A stretch of DNA of 64,000 bases from Streptomyces sp. NBC_01775 (GTDB taxonomy: Bacteria; Actinomycetota; Actinomycetes; Streptomycetales; Streptomycetaceae), in contig NZ_CP109104.1 of NCBI RefSeq assembly GCF_035917675.1, positions 3,348,001-3,412,000 on the forward strand, written 5' to 3'. A model generated the notes under the pieces. The model was given only the letters and a program-made list of their open reading frames with translations. It ran no database searches and had not been told where the DNA came from. Of this stretch, positions 34,948 to 43,326 are shown piece after piece. A program made the position numbers and the translations under genes. Positions within the stretch are counted from its first letter, which is position 1; every line of letters begins with the position of its first letter.

Positions 34948-35724
34948 TCAGCCCTCCCGGTGCACCTTCGTGTTGGACGCCTGGGCGCGGGGGCGGACCA
35001 CCAGCAGGTCGATGTTGACGTGAGGGGGCCGGGTGACGGCCCAGGTGACGGTCTCCGCGACATCGTCGGCGGTCAGCGGCTCGGCCACCCCCTCGTACAC
35101 CTTCCCGGCCTTCTCCTCGTCGCCGCGGAAGCGGGTGAGGGCGAACTCATCCGTCTTGACCATGCCGGGCGCCACCTCGATCACCCGCACCGGGGTGCCG
35201 ACGATCTCCAGCCGGAGGGTCTCGGCGAGCACGTGCTCGGCGTGCTTCGCCGCCACGTAGCCGCCCCCGCCCTCGTAGGTACCGTGGCCCGCGGTGGAGG
35301 AGAGCACCACCACCGTCCCGTCGCCGCTGTCGGTGAGCGCGGGCAGCAGCGCCTGGGTGATGTTGAGGGTGCCGATCACGTTGGTCTCGTACATCTGCCG
35401 CCAGTCGGCCGGGTCGCCAGCGGCGACGGTGTCGGCTCCGAGCGCGCCGCCCGCGTTGTTGACCAGGACACCGATGGTGCGGAAGGCACTGGCGAACTCC
35501 TCGACAGCGGCCCGGTCCGTCACATCCAGCGGGTACGCCCTGGCCTGGTGCCCCGCGTCGTTGATCTCCTGGGCGAGCGCCTCGATGCGCTCCTCCCGGC
35601 GGGCTGTCAGCACGACCCGGTAACCGGCAGCCGCCAGCTGACGCGCCGTGGCGGCGCCGATGCCGCTGCTGGCTCCGGTGACGACAGCGATGCGGGACGC
35701 GGCGGGGGGTACGGCGGCGGCCAT
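34948..35724 (-). CDS. Short-chain dehydrogenase/reductase
   Basis: A 258-aa SDR of the YdfG-like group: TGASSGIG (cofactor loop), LVNNAGGALG, VVLSSTAGHGTYEGGGGYVA with catalytic Ser, and YVAAKHAEHVLAETLRLEIV with the Tyr-x-x-x-Lys pair. The Arg-rich start of helix two (LTARREERIEAL) suggests NADP preference. The start has GAGGAG 6 bases upstream. Convergent with the hydrolase gene. The substrate is unknown. Confidence 0.9.
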   Translation of the reverse strand: MAAAVPPAASRIAVVTGASSGIGAATARQLAAAGYRVVLTARREERIEALAQEINDAGHQARAYPLDVTDRAAVEEFASAFRTIGVLVNNAGGALGADTVAAGDPADWRQMYETNVIGTLNITQALLPALTDSGDGTVVVLSSTAGHGTYEGGGGYVAAKHAEHVLAETLRLEIVGTPVRVIEVAPGMVKTDEFALTRFRGDEEKAGKVYEGVAEPLTADDVAETVTWAVTRPPHVNIDLLVVRPRAQASNTKVHREG

Positions 35725-36336
35725 GGAACTGCTCCTCGGATGTGCGTTGTCGCTGTGCGTGTGCGTTGTGCGGGGGCCTGGGCCGGTCGGTCGGCCCAGG
35801 TCAAGGGTATGCAGTCCGCGGCGGGCGCCCCTTCCGGGTACCCGGTCACGAGGAACGCGGCCAACCCCGCGGCACGCACCACGTGATCGATTCCGGTGCG
35901 GTATCGCCTGGCGAGATCTGCCGCCGGGGTCCCAGCCGTGGCAGACGGTGTGGATCTGGCATCGACGCCCGGCCGGGGACGGCACCACCGGGCCATCACG
36001 CTCGGGCGAACCTTTCGCTCCGAATGGCTCCGCGCGGCTCCGCGTGGCTCCGTACGGCAGTCAAGAGCGTCGGCCGCGCACTTGCGCAGGAGCCCGGAAT
36101 CGCCTTCGCCGCGGCCGTCTCCGGGCCCCACAACATTCATGCCGTCGCGCACTGCCGGAGTCCCGACGAGCCGCGAAGCGCCCGACCGCGACGCTGAAGG
36201 CGCGCAGCCGCGACACGTCCCGGGCCTGCCGCCCCCGGCCGCCATCGTTGTCAGACCCGTCCTAGTCCCAAGGGCGGGTGCGGCCTCTGTCTCCGGCCCG
36301 AGGAGTCCCGGCGCCCTCCGTGCCACCGTGGGCCCC
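35725..36336. other. 612-bp gap holding a transposase fragment
   Basis: The gap between the SDR and glyoxalase genes has no intact gene. It carries the transposase remnant at 35888-35990 listed separately; the rest shows only shadow frames. Confidence 0.5.
35888..35990 (+). pseudogene. IS5-type transposase remnant
   Basis: The frame gives RFRCGIAWRDLPPGSQPWQT followed by VWIWHRRPAGDGT. It corresponds to the conserved YRTGIAWRDLPERFGPWQTVWKRH region of IS5-family (DUF4096-bearing) transposases. No start, no upstream helix-turn-helix and no DDE domain remain. An old insertion probably landed here and decayed. Confidence 0.65.
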
Positions 36337-36846
36337 ATGCAGCACAGTTGGCCCGCTCACCTGTCCGCCGGGGCTGTCCGCTTCGCGCGCCCCTCCGCAC
36401 GCCTTGAGGCAGTCGCCGTCTTCTACCGCGACGCCCTTGGCCTGCCCGTCCTGGCCGAGTGGCGCGACCACGCGGGCTACGACGGCGTTGTCCTCGGCCT
36501 GCCCGGCACCCCCGTCCACATGGAGATCACCCAGCACGGCGACCCGCCCCACATCCCCGAGCCCCACCCCGAGAACCAGCTCGTCCTCTATCTGGAGGGC
36601 CCGGCGGCGCGCGACGAGGCCGCGGCCCGCCTCGCCGACCACGGCCACGCCCCCGTACCGGCGGCCAACCCCTACTGGCCCGCGCACGGAGCGCTCGCCT
36701 TCGAGGACCCCGACGGCTGGGTGGTGATCCTGGCCCCCTGGGTCTTCGGCCGCGACCCGGTGCCGGAAGCGGATCCCGAAGCGGAGGCGGATCCCGAAGC
36801 GGAAGCGGATCCCGAAGCGGAAGCGGATCCCGAAGCAGGACCCTGA
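36337..36846 (+). CDS. Glyoxalase/VOC-family protein with repeat tail
   Basis: A 169-aa protein: VRFARPSARLEAVAVFYRDA, LGLPVLAEWRDHAGYDGVVL, VHMEITQHGD, LVLYLEGPAARDEAAARLAD and WPAHGALAFEDPDGWVVIL give the paired beta-alpha-beta-beta-beta units of the vicinal oxygen chelate fold. Likely metal ligands include the His and Glu of the strand ends. The C-terminal 30 residues are four copies of EADPEA, an acidic tail made by an 18-bp DNA repeat. The reaction is unknown (glyoxalase, dioxygenase or resistance protein are all possible). Confidence 0.85.
   Translation: MQHSWPAHLSAGAVRFARPSARLEAVAVFYRDALGLPVLAEWRDHAGYDGVVLGLPGTPVHMEITQHGDPPHIPEPHPENQLVLYLEGPAARDEAAARLADHGHAPVPAANPYWPAHGALAFEDPDGWVVILAPWVFGRDPVPEADPEAEADPEAEADPEAEADPEAGP
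36766..36840. repeat. 18-bp tandem repeat at 3' end of glyoxalase gene
   Basis: Four near-perfect copies of GAAGCGGATCCCGAAGCG encode (EADPEA)n. The period is a multiple of 3, so slippage changes only tail length. One copy differs by a single base (GAGGCGGAT). Confidence 0.85.
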
Positions 36847-36997
36847 AAACGCCACACCTCTGCCGTGTCCAGCACGACCCACCCGGCGGCTGAGCGCCCG
36901 CGCCGAGGCCCCCGCAGTGGACCTCCGTAGGGGGATGTCAGACCTCCGTGACAGGCTCCGTTCGCGTTGAAGTCCACCAGCACGTCGGAGGATTGGA

Positions 36998-38095
36998 ATG
37001 CCGGAGCACGACACGGAGCCGCAAGCCGCACCCGCCCGCCCGCTCCCCCGTCCGCTGCCGCTCGACCCCGTCAGCGTGATGCCGGAGGAAGTGGCGCGCG
37101 GCGTGGCGCTCTACAGGGCGGGGGACGCCGATGGCGCACGGGCGGTGCTCCGGCCGCTCGCCGAGGCGGGCCGCACCTCGGCCTCCGGAGAAGCCGCCGC
37201 GGCGCTCGCGGGAATAGAGCTGGCCGGAGACCCTGCCGACCCGGCCGAACTGCCGCTGCTGCGCCAGGTCGCGGCGGGCGAGGACCCGTGGCTGGGCCCG
37301 CTGGCGGCGGTGCTGCTGTCACAGGGCCTGGCCGACGCCCTGTCGTGGACGGTGGAGCACGAAGTGCCGCCCGCCGGCCACCCTTTGGTGCGCGGGATCG
37401 TCGCCCAGCTGACCGGAGACCGGGAGGCCGCCCGCGCCGGGTACGAGCAGGCGATGGCCGAGCCGCAGCCCGGGGAAGAGAGCACCGACCTCGCCCAGGT
37501 GCTGCTCGCCAACCTGTTGCTGAGCACCGGCGCGGACCCCGCCGAGGTGGACGACCTGCTGACGGACGGGCAGAAGTCCTCCTCCCCGCTGTACCGCGGC
37601 TACGCGTGCCATCTGCTCGCCCACTCCCTCATCAGGCAGGGGGATCTGGACGGGGCCGCGGAAGTGCTGCGCCATGGGCAGTCGGCCGCCCATCCGGTCG
37701 ATTCGGGCAGCGACGCCCTGCTGCCCTGGGTCTGCGTACGCTCCGGCGAGCTGCTCGCCTCCGCACCGTACGAGCTCGACCTGGTGGCGGCCATGATGGA
37801 GGACAGCGGCGTCTCGGAGGGGTCCTGCATCCGCCAGCCCTTCGAGGAGGCGGCGTACTTCCAGAAGTCCGCCCGCCCGGCCCTGGCCGACGTCGGCTTC
37901 CACGCCTTCCCCGACGACGCCGAAGAGGTCCGCGCCGCGCTGGACCGCCTCCGCGAGTGGAGCGACGAACGCTACGAGAGAGGCCGCGCTCTCTGCCTCC
38001 TGCTGTGCCACCGCCTGCTGGCCGACGAAACCGACCGAGGCTCCGACCGCCACCGGTCCCTGAGCCGACTCGTCACCGAACTGACCCCCGGCTGA
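36998..38095 (+). CDS. TPR-like helical protein of unknown function
   Basis: A 365-aa protein with degenerate helix pairs (ARGVALYRAGDADGARAVLR, VAQLTGDREAARAGYEQAMA, LAHSLIRQGDLDGAAEVLRH) resembling tetratricopeptide repeats, and a C-terminal helical domain. No signal peptide or catalytic motif is visible. The ATG has GGAGGA about 8 bases upstream. I do not recognise a named family. The 3' end abuts the 15-bp direct repeat and the broken aldehyde dehydrogenase. Confidence 0.75.
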   Translation: MPEHDTEPQAAPARPLPRPLPLDPVSVMPEEVARGVALYRAGDADGARAVLRPLAEAGRTSASGEAAAALAGIELAGDPADPAELPLLRQVAAGEDPWLGPLAAVLLSQGLADALSWTVEHEVPPAGHPLVRGIVAQLTGDREAARAGYEQAMAEPQPGEESTDLAQVLLANLLLSTGADPAEVDDLLTDGQKSSSPLYRGYACHLLAHSLIRQGDLDGAAEVLRHGQSAAHPVDSGSDALLPWVCVRSGELLASAPYELDLVAAMMEDSGVSEGSCIRQPFEEAAYFQKSARPALADVGFHAFPDDAEEVRAALDRLREWSDERYERGRALCLLLCHRLLADETDRGSDRHRSLSRLVTELTPG

Positions 38096-38096
38096 G

Positions 38097-38128
38097 GGCT
38101 CGGCCACGACCACGGCTCGGCCACGACC
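38097..38128. repeat. 15-bp direct repeat at junction with truncated dehydrogenase
   Basis: GGCTCGGCCACGACC occurs at 38097-38111 and 38114-38128, separated by 2 bases. It lies exactly between the TPR-like gene stop and the first recognisable dehydrogenase residues, so it may mark the deletion breakpoint. Confidence 0.8.
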
Positions 38129-38130
38129 GC

Positions 38131-38943
38131 GAGCTCGACGAGCCGCTGCTCGTCTCCGACCCCGGCACCGACGTCGTCAGCTACACCGGCTCCACGACCG
38201 TGGGCCGGGCCGTCCTGGCGGAGGCGGCACGCCGGCTGAAGCCCTGCTCGCTGGAGCTGGACGGCAAGACGCCGATGCTCGTGTTCGACGACGCCGACCT
38301 CGAGGCTGCCGTACCGGTGCTGACGGCCGCTGTCACCACGTTCTCCGGCCAGTTCTGCATGGCGGGCAGCCGCGTCCTCGCCCACGCGGGCATTGCCGAC
38401 GAGCTGCGCCGCCGGATGGTGGCCGCGCTGGAGGCGGTGCGCCCCGGGCCCGGCGACCGCCCGGACACCGACATGGGGCCGGTCGTGGACCGCGAGCAGG
38501 CGCTGCGTATCGACGGACTCGTCGCGGAGTCGGAGGCGTACGGGAAGATCCTGGTACGCGGCGGCCTGCTGCACCCGAAGGGGACCGACGCCTTTCTGCG
38601 GCCGTCCCTGGTCGAGATCGAGGACGTGGACGCGCCGCTGGTGCAGCGCGAAGTCTTCGGGCCGGTCGCGACCTTCGAGGTGTTCGGCGACGAGGACGAC
38701 GCCGTACGGCGGGCCAACGCCACCGAGTACGGCCTCGCCGCGTCCATGTGGACACGGGATGTCGACAGGCCGCTGCGGGTCGCGCGGCGGATCGACGCGG
38801 GCACGGTATGGACGAACACCTGGGCCGCCGTCCGCGACCAGATGGAGGAGGGCGGCTTCAAGCAGAGCGGCATGGGACGGCTCAACGGGCCGCGTGCGCT
38901 GGCGGAGTTCCAGGAGATCAAGCACCTGGTGCACAACGCGTAG
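38131..38943 (+). pseudogene. Aldehyde dehydrogenase, N-terminally truncated
   Basis: About 270 residues equal the C-terminal 55-60% of an ALDH: VVSYTGSTTVGRAV (cofactor loop), LELDGKTPMLVFDDAD, FSGQFCMAGSRVL (catalytic Cys), VQREVFGPVATFEVF and FKQSGMGRLNGPRALAEF. Full enzymes are about 480 aa; the first half of the NAD domain is missing. No start precedes the GST motif; the first in-frame ATG (38272) is inside the domain. The usual LELGGK reads LELDGK, replacing a near-invariant Gly. Both features indicate a dead gene. Sequence resembles vanillin-dehydrogenase-type enzymes. Confidence 0.8.
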
Positions 38944-39070
38944 CGCTCGCACGGCCAACGCGCGGCAACGGTGAGACCCGGCATCCCCCTCCCCTTGAAC
39001 CGTATGGGGTGCGGACACGTGTCGTCATGGAACGACCAAGCCGAAGCCGCCGAGAGAAAGCAGGACGGCC

Positions 39071-39604
39071 ATGTCCACCGAGACCGCCGAGACCTTCGGC
39101 GCCGAGCCGGGCGCGGCTCCCGTCGAAGAGCCGGGCGCGAACGCGGAACGCCCGCAGGCGGAAGGCTCGGCTCCCGAGGAGGACGCCCCGAGCCCACCGC
39201 ACTTCATCCTCTACATGGATGGGCCCGCGTACACGGACACCCTGCGGCAATTGACTCTGTGGGCGCATCACGTGCTGCTGCCGGTCTACGGCAGAGAGAT
39301 CACCTCCTCGGCGCCCTGGTGCTCCCGCTGGTGGGACCACCCCGAGGCGGTCGCCCAGTTCCACGGACTGTGGCTCGCCTGGGCCGAGCTGACCGGTCCC
39401 GGCTCCGGATTGTGCGGTCCCGCCAACTGGCACCGCGACTACCTGGGACCGGTGATGGGCGTTCTGCGGGACCCGATGGGCCCCTTCGCCGGCTGCAAGC
39501 CCGGCGCCCACCGGGCGAAGGACGTTCCGCCCGTCGACGCCATCGACCCCATCGGTCCGCCGCCTCCGCCTCCGCAGCCTCCGGAGGCTGACATGGGCGT
39601 CTGA
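39071..39604 (+). CDS. DUF4913 protein
   Basis: A 177-aa protein. After an acidic Ala/Glu/Pro leader (about 40 residues) the core reads WAHHVLLPVYGREITSSAPW, CSRWWDHPEAVAQFHGLWLA, WAELTGPGSGLCGPANWHRD and LRDPMGPFAGC, matching DUF4913. The family is small, actinobacterial, and frequent on plasmids and integrative elements. No function is known. An AGGAC motif precedes the ATG. It is the one gene here that hints at mobile-element ancestry, though no integrase or att site is visible. Confidence 0.75.
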   Translation: MSTETAETFGAEPGAAPVEEPGANAERPQAEGSAPEEDAPSPPHFILYMDGPAYTDTLRQLTLWAHHVLLPVYGREITSSAPWCSRWWDHPEAVAQFHGLWLAWAELTGPGSGLCGPANWHRDYLGPVMGVLRDPMGPFAGCKPGAHRAKDVPPVDAIDPIGPPPPPPQPPEADMGV

Positions 39605-39752
39605 AGGCCGCCCGGCCGCCCGGCCGCCCGCAATCCGCGCGGGCCGGGGGCCGCCGCCGCACGGCCTTGTGACCGTGACCGGTGATCCTTCGCGGTAAGC
39701 GGGGCGCTGCCCGGCCAGGCAGCCCCCGAGACTTTCGCCGCACCGCATCTTG

Positions 39753-39769
39753 ACTTGGTCCAGACCAGT
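39753..39769. promoter_or_regulatory. DasR-like operator in chitinase promoter
   Basis: ACTTGGTCCAGACCAGT is close to the dre consensus ACTGGTCTAGACCAGT recognised by DasR, the GlcNAc-responsive GntR regulator, and to the direct-repeat motifs known at Streptomyces chitinase promoters. TTGACT at 39750-39755 is a plausible -35 overlapping the site; the -10 is unclear. It lies 43 bases before the chitinase start. Confidence 0.75.
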
Positions 39770-39811
39770 GCGGTTGAGTTCCCTCGCCCCCTACGAGCGA
39801 GGAGTGCGCCA

Positions 39812-40549
39812 GTGCTGAAGAGACGCATTACGGCGCTACTGACCGCCCTGACGGTCGGATGCGCCTTATGGTTTGTCATGCCCACGACTTCTCAAGCGGC
39901 CCCGGCCCAGTCGTCGAAGGGCTCGGCAGCGGAATTCGTCGTGAGCGAAGCCCAGTTCAACCAGATGTTCCCGAACCGGAATCCCTTCTACACCTACGGC
40001 GGCCTCACCGCGGCCCTGGACGCCTTCCCCGCCTTCGCCAACACAGGCAGTGACACCGTCAAGCGGCAGGAAGCCGCCGCGTTCCTGGCCAACGCCAGCC
40101 ACGAAACGGGCGGCCTGGTCCACATCGTGGAGCAGGACCAGAGCAACTATCCCCACTACTGCGACGCCAACCAGCCGTACGGCTGCCCCGCCGGCCAGGC
40201 CGCCTACTACGGCCGCGGCCCCATCCAGCTCAGCTGGAACTTCAACTACAAGGCGGCGGGCGACGCGCTGGGCATCGACCTGCTCAACGACCCGTACAAG
40301 GTGGAACGGGATCCCGCGGTCTCCTGGAAAACCGCTCTTTGGTACTGGAACACCCAGACCGGCCCCGGCACGATGACCCCGCACAACGCCATGGTCAACG
40401 GCGCCGGTTTCGGCGAGACGATCCGCGCGATCAACGGCTCCCTGGAGTGCAACGGCGGAAACCCGGGGCAGGTCCAGAGCCGGATCGACAAGTACAAGGC
40501 ATTCACCCAGATACTGGGTGTGCCCCCGGGCGACAACCTGAGCTGCTGA
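39812..40549 (+). CDS. Secreted GH19 chitinase
   Basis: A 245-aa enzyme with a signal peptide ([20 protein letters not shown], cleavage near SQAAPA) and a GH19 catalytic domain: [20 protein letters not shown] (general acid Glu), [35 protein letters not shown] and [14 protein letters not shown]. There is no chitin-binding module, unlike the longer ChiF type. It cleaves chitin outside the cell. GTG 39812 has GAGGAG about 9 bases upstream. Codon 19, at 39866-39868, is TTA, the rare leucine codon read by bldA tRNA, so translation is probably tied to development. A DasR-like site governs the promoter and a strong hairpin follows the stop. Confidence 0.93.
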   Translation: MLKRRITALLTALTVGCALWFVMPTTSQAAPAQSSKGSAAEFVVSEAQFNQMFPNRNPFYTYGGLTAALDAFPAFANTGSDTVKRQEAAAFLANASHETGGLVHIVEQDQSNYPHYCDANQPYGCPAGQAAYYGRGPIQLSWNFNYKAAGDALGIDLLNDPYKVERDPAVSWKTALWYWNTQTGPGTMTPHNAMVNGAGFGETIRAINGSLECNGGNPGQVQSRIDKYKAFTQILGVPPGDNLSC

Positions 40550-40594
40550 GCGGCCGGGCCCTGCGGCCCTGGCACCCGCGAACGACGGACACCG

Positions 40595-40634
40595 GATACA
40601 GCCCAGGTCAGGCTCACCCGACCTGGGCTGTATC
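40595..40634 (+). terminator. Strong hairpin terminator after chitinase
   Basis: A perfect 15-bp inverted repeat, GATACAGCCCAGGTC / GACCTGGGCTGTATC, with a 10-base loop, starting 46 bases after the chitinase stop. There is no U-run, as is common in Streptomyces terminators. Confidence 0.85.
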
Positions 40635-40720
40635 ACTGTGGCGAACGGGCCGTACCGCTGTGGTGAACGGGCCGTACAGCTGTGGCGAACGGGCCGTATC
40701 GCCGTGGCGGACGGCCGTCG
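40635..40720. repeat. 22-bp tandem repeat, 3.5 copies
   Basis: Copies of NCTGTGGCGAACGGGCCGTA start at 40635, 40657 and 40679, with a diverged partial copy at 40701. The array begins at the last base of the terminator stem and ends 85 bases before the TerD start. It is non-coding on both strands as far as can be seen. Confidence 0.85.
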
Positions 40721-40803
40721 CACCGACCGGACCCGCAGGTTCTGCGCGGGAGCCCGAACACCTAGGCTGCGGGGACTGGAAGGTCACGACGGGGGAGATT
40801 TAC

Positions 40804-42294
40804 ATGTCGCTGCAAAAGGGTGCCAACGCACCGGTATCGGTCAACAGGGTCCGGGTGGAACTGGGTTGGCAAGGAGGACCGGGGGCGCCCGATGTGGACG
40901 CGTCAGCGTTGTTGCTGACGGCGGCCGGCAAGGTGCGGTCGGATGACGACTTCGTGTTCTACAACCAGCCTGTGCATCGCAGTGGTGCGGTACGCCATGA
41001 GGGCAAGCGCCAGGACGGCACGGGCACGCTCGAAACGATAGCGGTGGAGCTGTCGGCGGTGGAGCAGGAGATCGGGACCGTGGTGGTCGCGGCTTCCACC
41101 GACGGCACGTTCGGTCAGGTACCCGGCCTGTTCGTGCGCGTGCTGGACGCGGAGAGCGGCGCCGAGACGGCACGGTTCGACGCCTCGGATGCCACGTCGG
41201 AGACGGCGTTCGTACTCGGGGAGCTGTACCGGCGGAACGACGCGTGGAAGTTCCGGGCAGTGGGCCAGGGCTACTCCTCCGGCCTGGCAGGACTCGCCAC
41301 CGACTTCGGTATCGCCGTCGAGGAGCCCGCCTCGCCCCCGCCGCCGGCACAGCAGGCGTCGCCTCCGCCAGCCGCACCGACGCAGCAGGCCGCACCCCCG
41401 CCGCCCCTGCCGGCACAGCAAACCGCACCTCCGCCGACCGCACCGGCGCCGCCCGCACCTGTGCCGCCCGCGCCGACCGCGCCCGCGCCGACGCAGCAGG
41501 CCGCGTTTCCCCAAGCCGCGTTTCCCCAGGCCGCGCCTCCGCCGCCCCCGCCGGCGCAGCATGCCGCGCCTCCGCCGCCTCCCCCGGCGCCCGCGCCTCC
41601 CTACGCGCCTGCCCCTCCCTATGCCCCAGCACCGGCCCCCGCGCCTGCCCCGCCCGTGCGGCTGACGAAGATCACATTGACGAAGGCAGCGCCCGCCGTG
41701 TCGCTGACCAAGCAGGGCGCCACCTCGGGACCCATGCGGGTCAATCTCTCGTGGAGCGCCCGCAAGCCACCGCGTGGCTGGATGAACAAGGGAAAGGGAG
41801 CCGTCCGGCTGGAGGACGTCGACCTGGACCTCTCCTGCCTGTGGGAGCTCCAGAACGGGGCGACGGGGATCGTCCACCCCATCGAGAACAAGTTCGGCTC
41901 GTTCGACCAGCCGCCCTACATCCGGCTGGACCAGGACGACCGGACCGGCTCAAGCGCGGCCGGTGAGAACCTCGTGATCAACCTCGATCACGAGTCCGAG
42001 ATCAAGCGCATCCTGGTGTTCGTCGTCCTCTACGCCGGGGCATCGAGCTTCGCGGGCCTGAACGGGGTCGCCACGCTGACTCCGCCGGCCGGTCCGCCGA
42101 TCGAGATGAGCCTGGACGAGTGCACCGTCTCTTCGCAGGTCGCTGCGATCGCGCTCATCGAGAACGTGGGCGGGGAGCTGGTCGTCCGCCGGGAGGCGAA
42201 GTACATCGTGCGCCCGCCCGGCATCATGAAGCAGCAGGCGGTGGATCTTGAGTACGGCTGGGGGATGACCTGGCACGCGGCCGGTAAGGGCTGA
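40804..42294 (+). CDS. TerD-family protein with two domains and Pro/Ala linker
   Basis: A 496-aa protein. Residues about 1-175 are a TerD domain ([77 protein letters not shown]), with the Asp-rich loops that bind calcium. A long linker of PPPPAQQ-type repeats (about 178-285) leads to a second TerD/TerF-like domain ([54 protein letters not shown]). TerD proteins are linked to tellurite and stress resistance and, in Streptomyces, to differentiation. The start has GGGGGAG upstream. It stands alone without the usual ter cluster. Confidence 0.88.
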   Translation: MSLQKGANAPVSVNRVRVELGWQGGPGAPDVDASALLLTAAGKVRSDDDFVFYNQPVHRSGAVRHEGKRQDGTGTLETIAVELSAVEQEIGTVVVAASTDGTFGQVPGLFVRVLDAESGAETARFDASDATSETAFVLGELYRRNDAWKFRAVGQGYSSGLAGLATDFGIAVEEPASPPPPAQQASPPPAAPTQQAAPPPPLPAQQTAPPPTAPAPPAPVPPAPTAPAPTQQAAFPQAAFPQAAPPPPPPAQHAAPPPPPPAPAPPYAPAPPYAPAPAPAPAPPVRLTKITLTKAAPAVSLTKQGATSGPMRVNLSWSARKPPRGWMNKGKGAVRLEDVDLDLSCLWELQNGATGIVHPIENKFGSFDQPPYIRLDQDDRTGSSAAGENLVINLDHESEIKRILVFVVLYAGASSFAGLNGVATLTPPAGPPIEMSLDECTVSSQVAAIALIENVGGELVVRREAKYIVRPPGIMKQQAVDLEYGWGMTWHAAGKG

Positions 42295-43326
42295 CCCACC
42301 ACGGCCACGGTTCACGACCCGTCGTCGCGGTGCGGCGTCGTAGTGGCACAGAGCGACGGTGGCGGTGGCAGTAGCGGTAGCGGTGGCCTGGCGTCGCCGC
42401 TGCCGCTGTCACCGCCGGTACGGGTGCGGGTACGGGTGCGGGTGCCCGTGCGGGCAGCATCCATCAGTCGCCCCGCTCTGCCACGGTGACGGGGAGCTAA
42501 GCTGGGGTCATCGTTTCTTATGCCCCCCTTTCGCTCTCCGCTGCGGACGGCCAGGACCCGCCGCCGGCGGGTGGGCAGGCCACCGTCAAACGGGAGCCCG
42601 GCACGGCCAGAACGTGGCCGGCACCGGCTGTCCTCCCGGGCGCCGCGCATCCACCACTCCTCGCCGCGGGCGCGGTCACCGGTCACCCGGGCGACGGGCA
42701 GAGGCGAGGCCTGGGGCCGCGATCCCGTCGCGCGGGCCGGCTCGCCCTTGGCCGCGAACCCCCGGCTCCCGGGGATCCTCGCGGCCCGGCACCACTCGGC
42801 GACGCAGCCCCGGACACCGTCCCGCGCCCCGGTCGGAAGCCCCGCGGCACGAGGCCGGAAACCGCCGCAGCCCGTCCGGCGTCCTATGATCCGCGTGCTT
42901 CGCGAGCTGTCGGCCGTTTCCTCCTGCCAACCGGTCCCAGCGGACCTCGCACGTAGTCCCGCATCCGCCGGAGCGGTTCTCGGCCGCTTCACCGGGTTGC
43001 CGCCCCTCGCGCGAAGCGTGGCGCGCGTGAACGCATGTACACGCGCGACACCGGGAAGCCGCCACGTCCACGGCTGCGGGCCGAGGCGTACGGACCTGAA
43101 GCCGAAGTACGGGTCCGGGGCCGCGCACGAGCCCTGGGCCCGCAGTCCGAACGTGTGAACCCTTACGGTCTGTACCGCATCTAACATGCAGGCCCCACAT
43201 ATCAGTCGCTTCCGCACGGCGATCCCGTCAGGCGACCGGTCGGTGTGGGCGTGCAAGGGCGTAAAACCCTCCGAATGCCAAGGAGGGTGACACATACCGA
43301 ATACCACGATGTTACGAAGGAACTCC
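42295..43326. other. 1-kb region without supported gene, upstream of alr
   Basis: Large frames cross this stretch on both strands but none shows a domain or coherent codon bias. It holds short GGTNGC-type simple repeats near 42355-42390 and GGGTNC-type ones near 42420-42450. Before alr there is a 6-bp hairpin (CCCTCC-N9-GGAGGG, 43267-43287) and a possible -10 (TAACAT, about 43182-43187). Confidence 0.5.

Noticed and set aside
39071-39604. Integrative element boundary around the DUF4913 gene
   Set aside because: No integrase, excisionase, tRNA or direct-repeat att pair is visible nearby.
40595-40720. Repeats after chitinase as a CRISPR array
   Set aside because: The units are contiguous without spacers and no cas gene is near.
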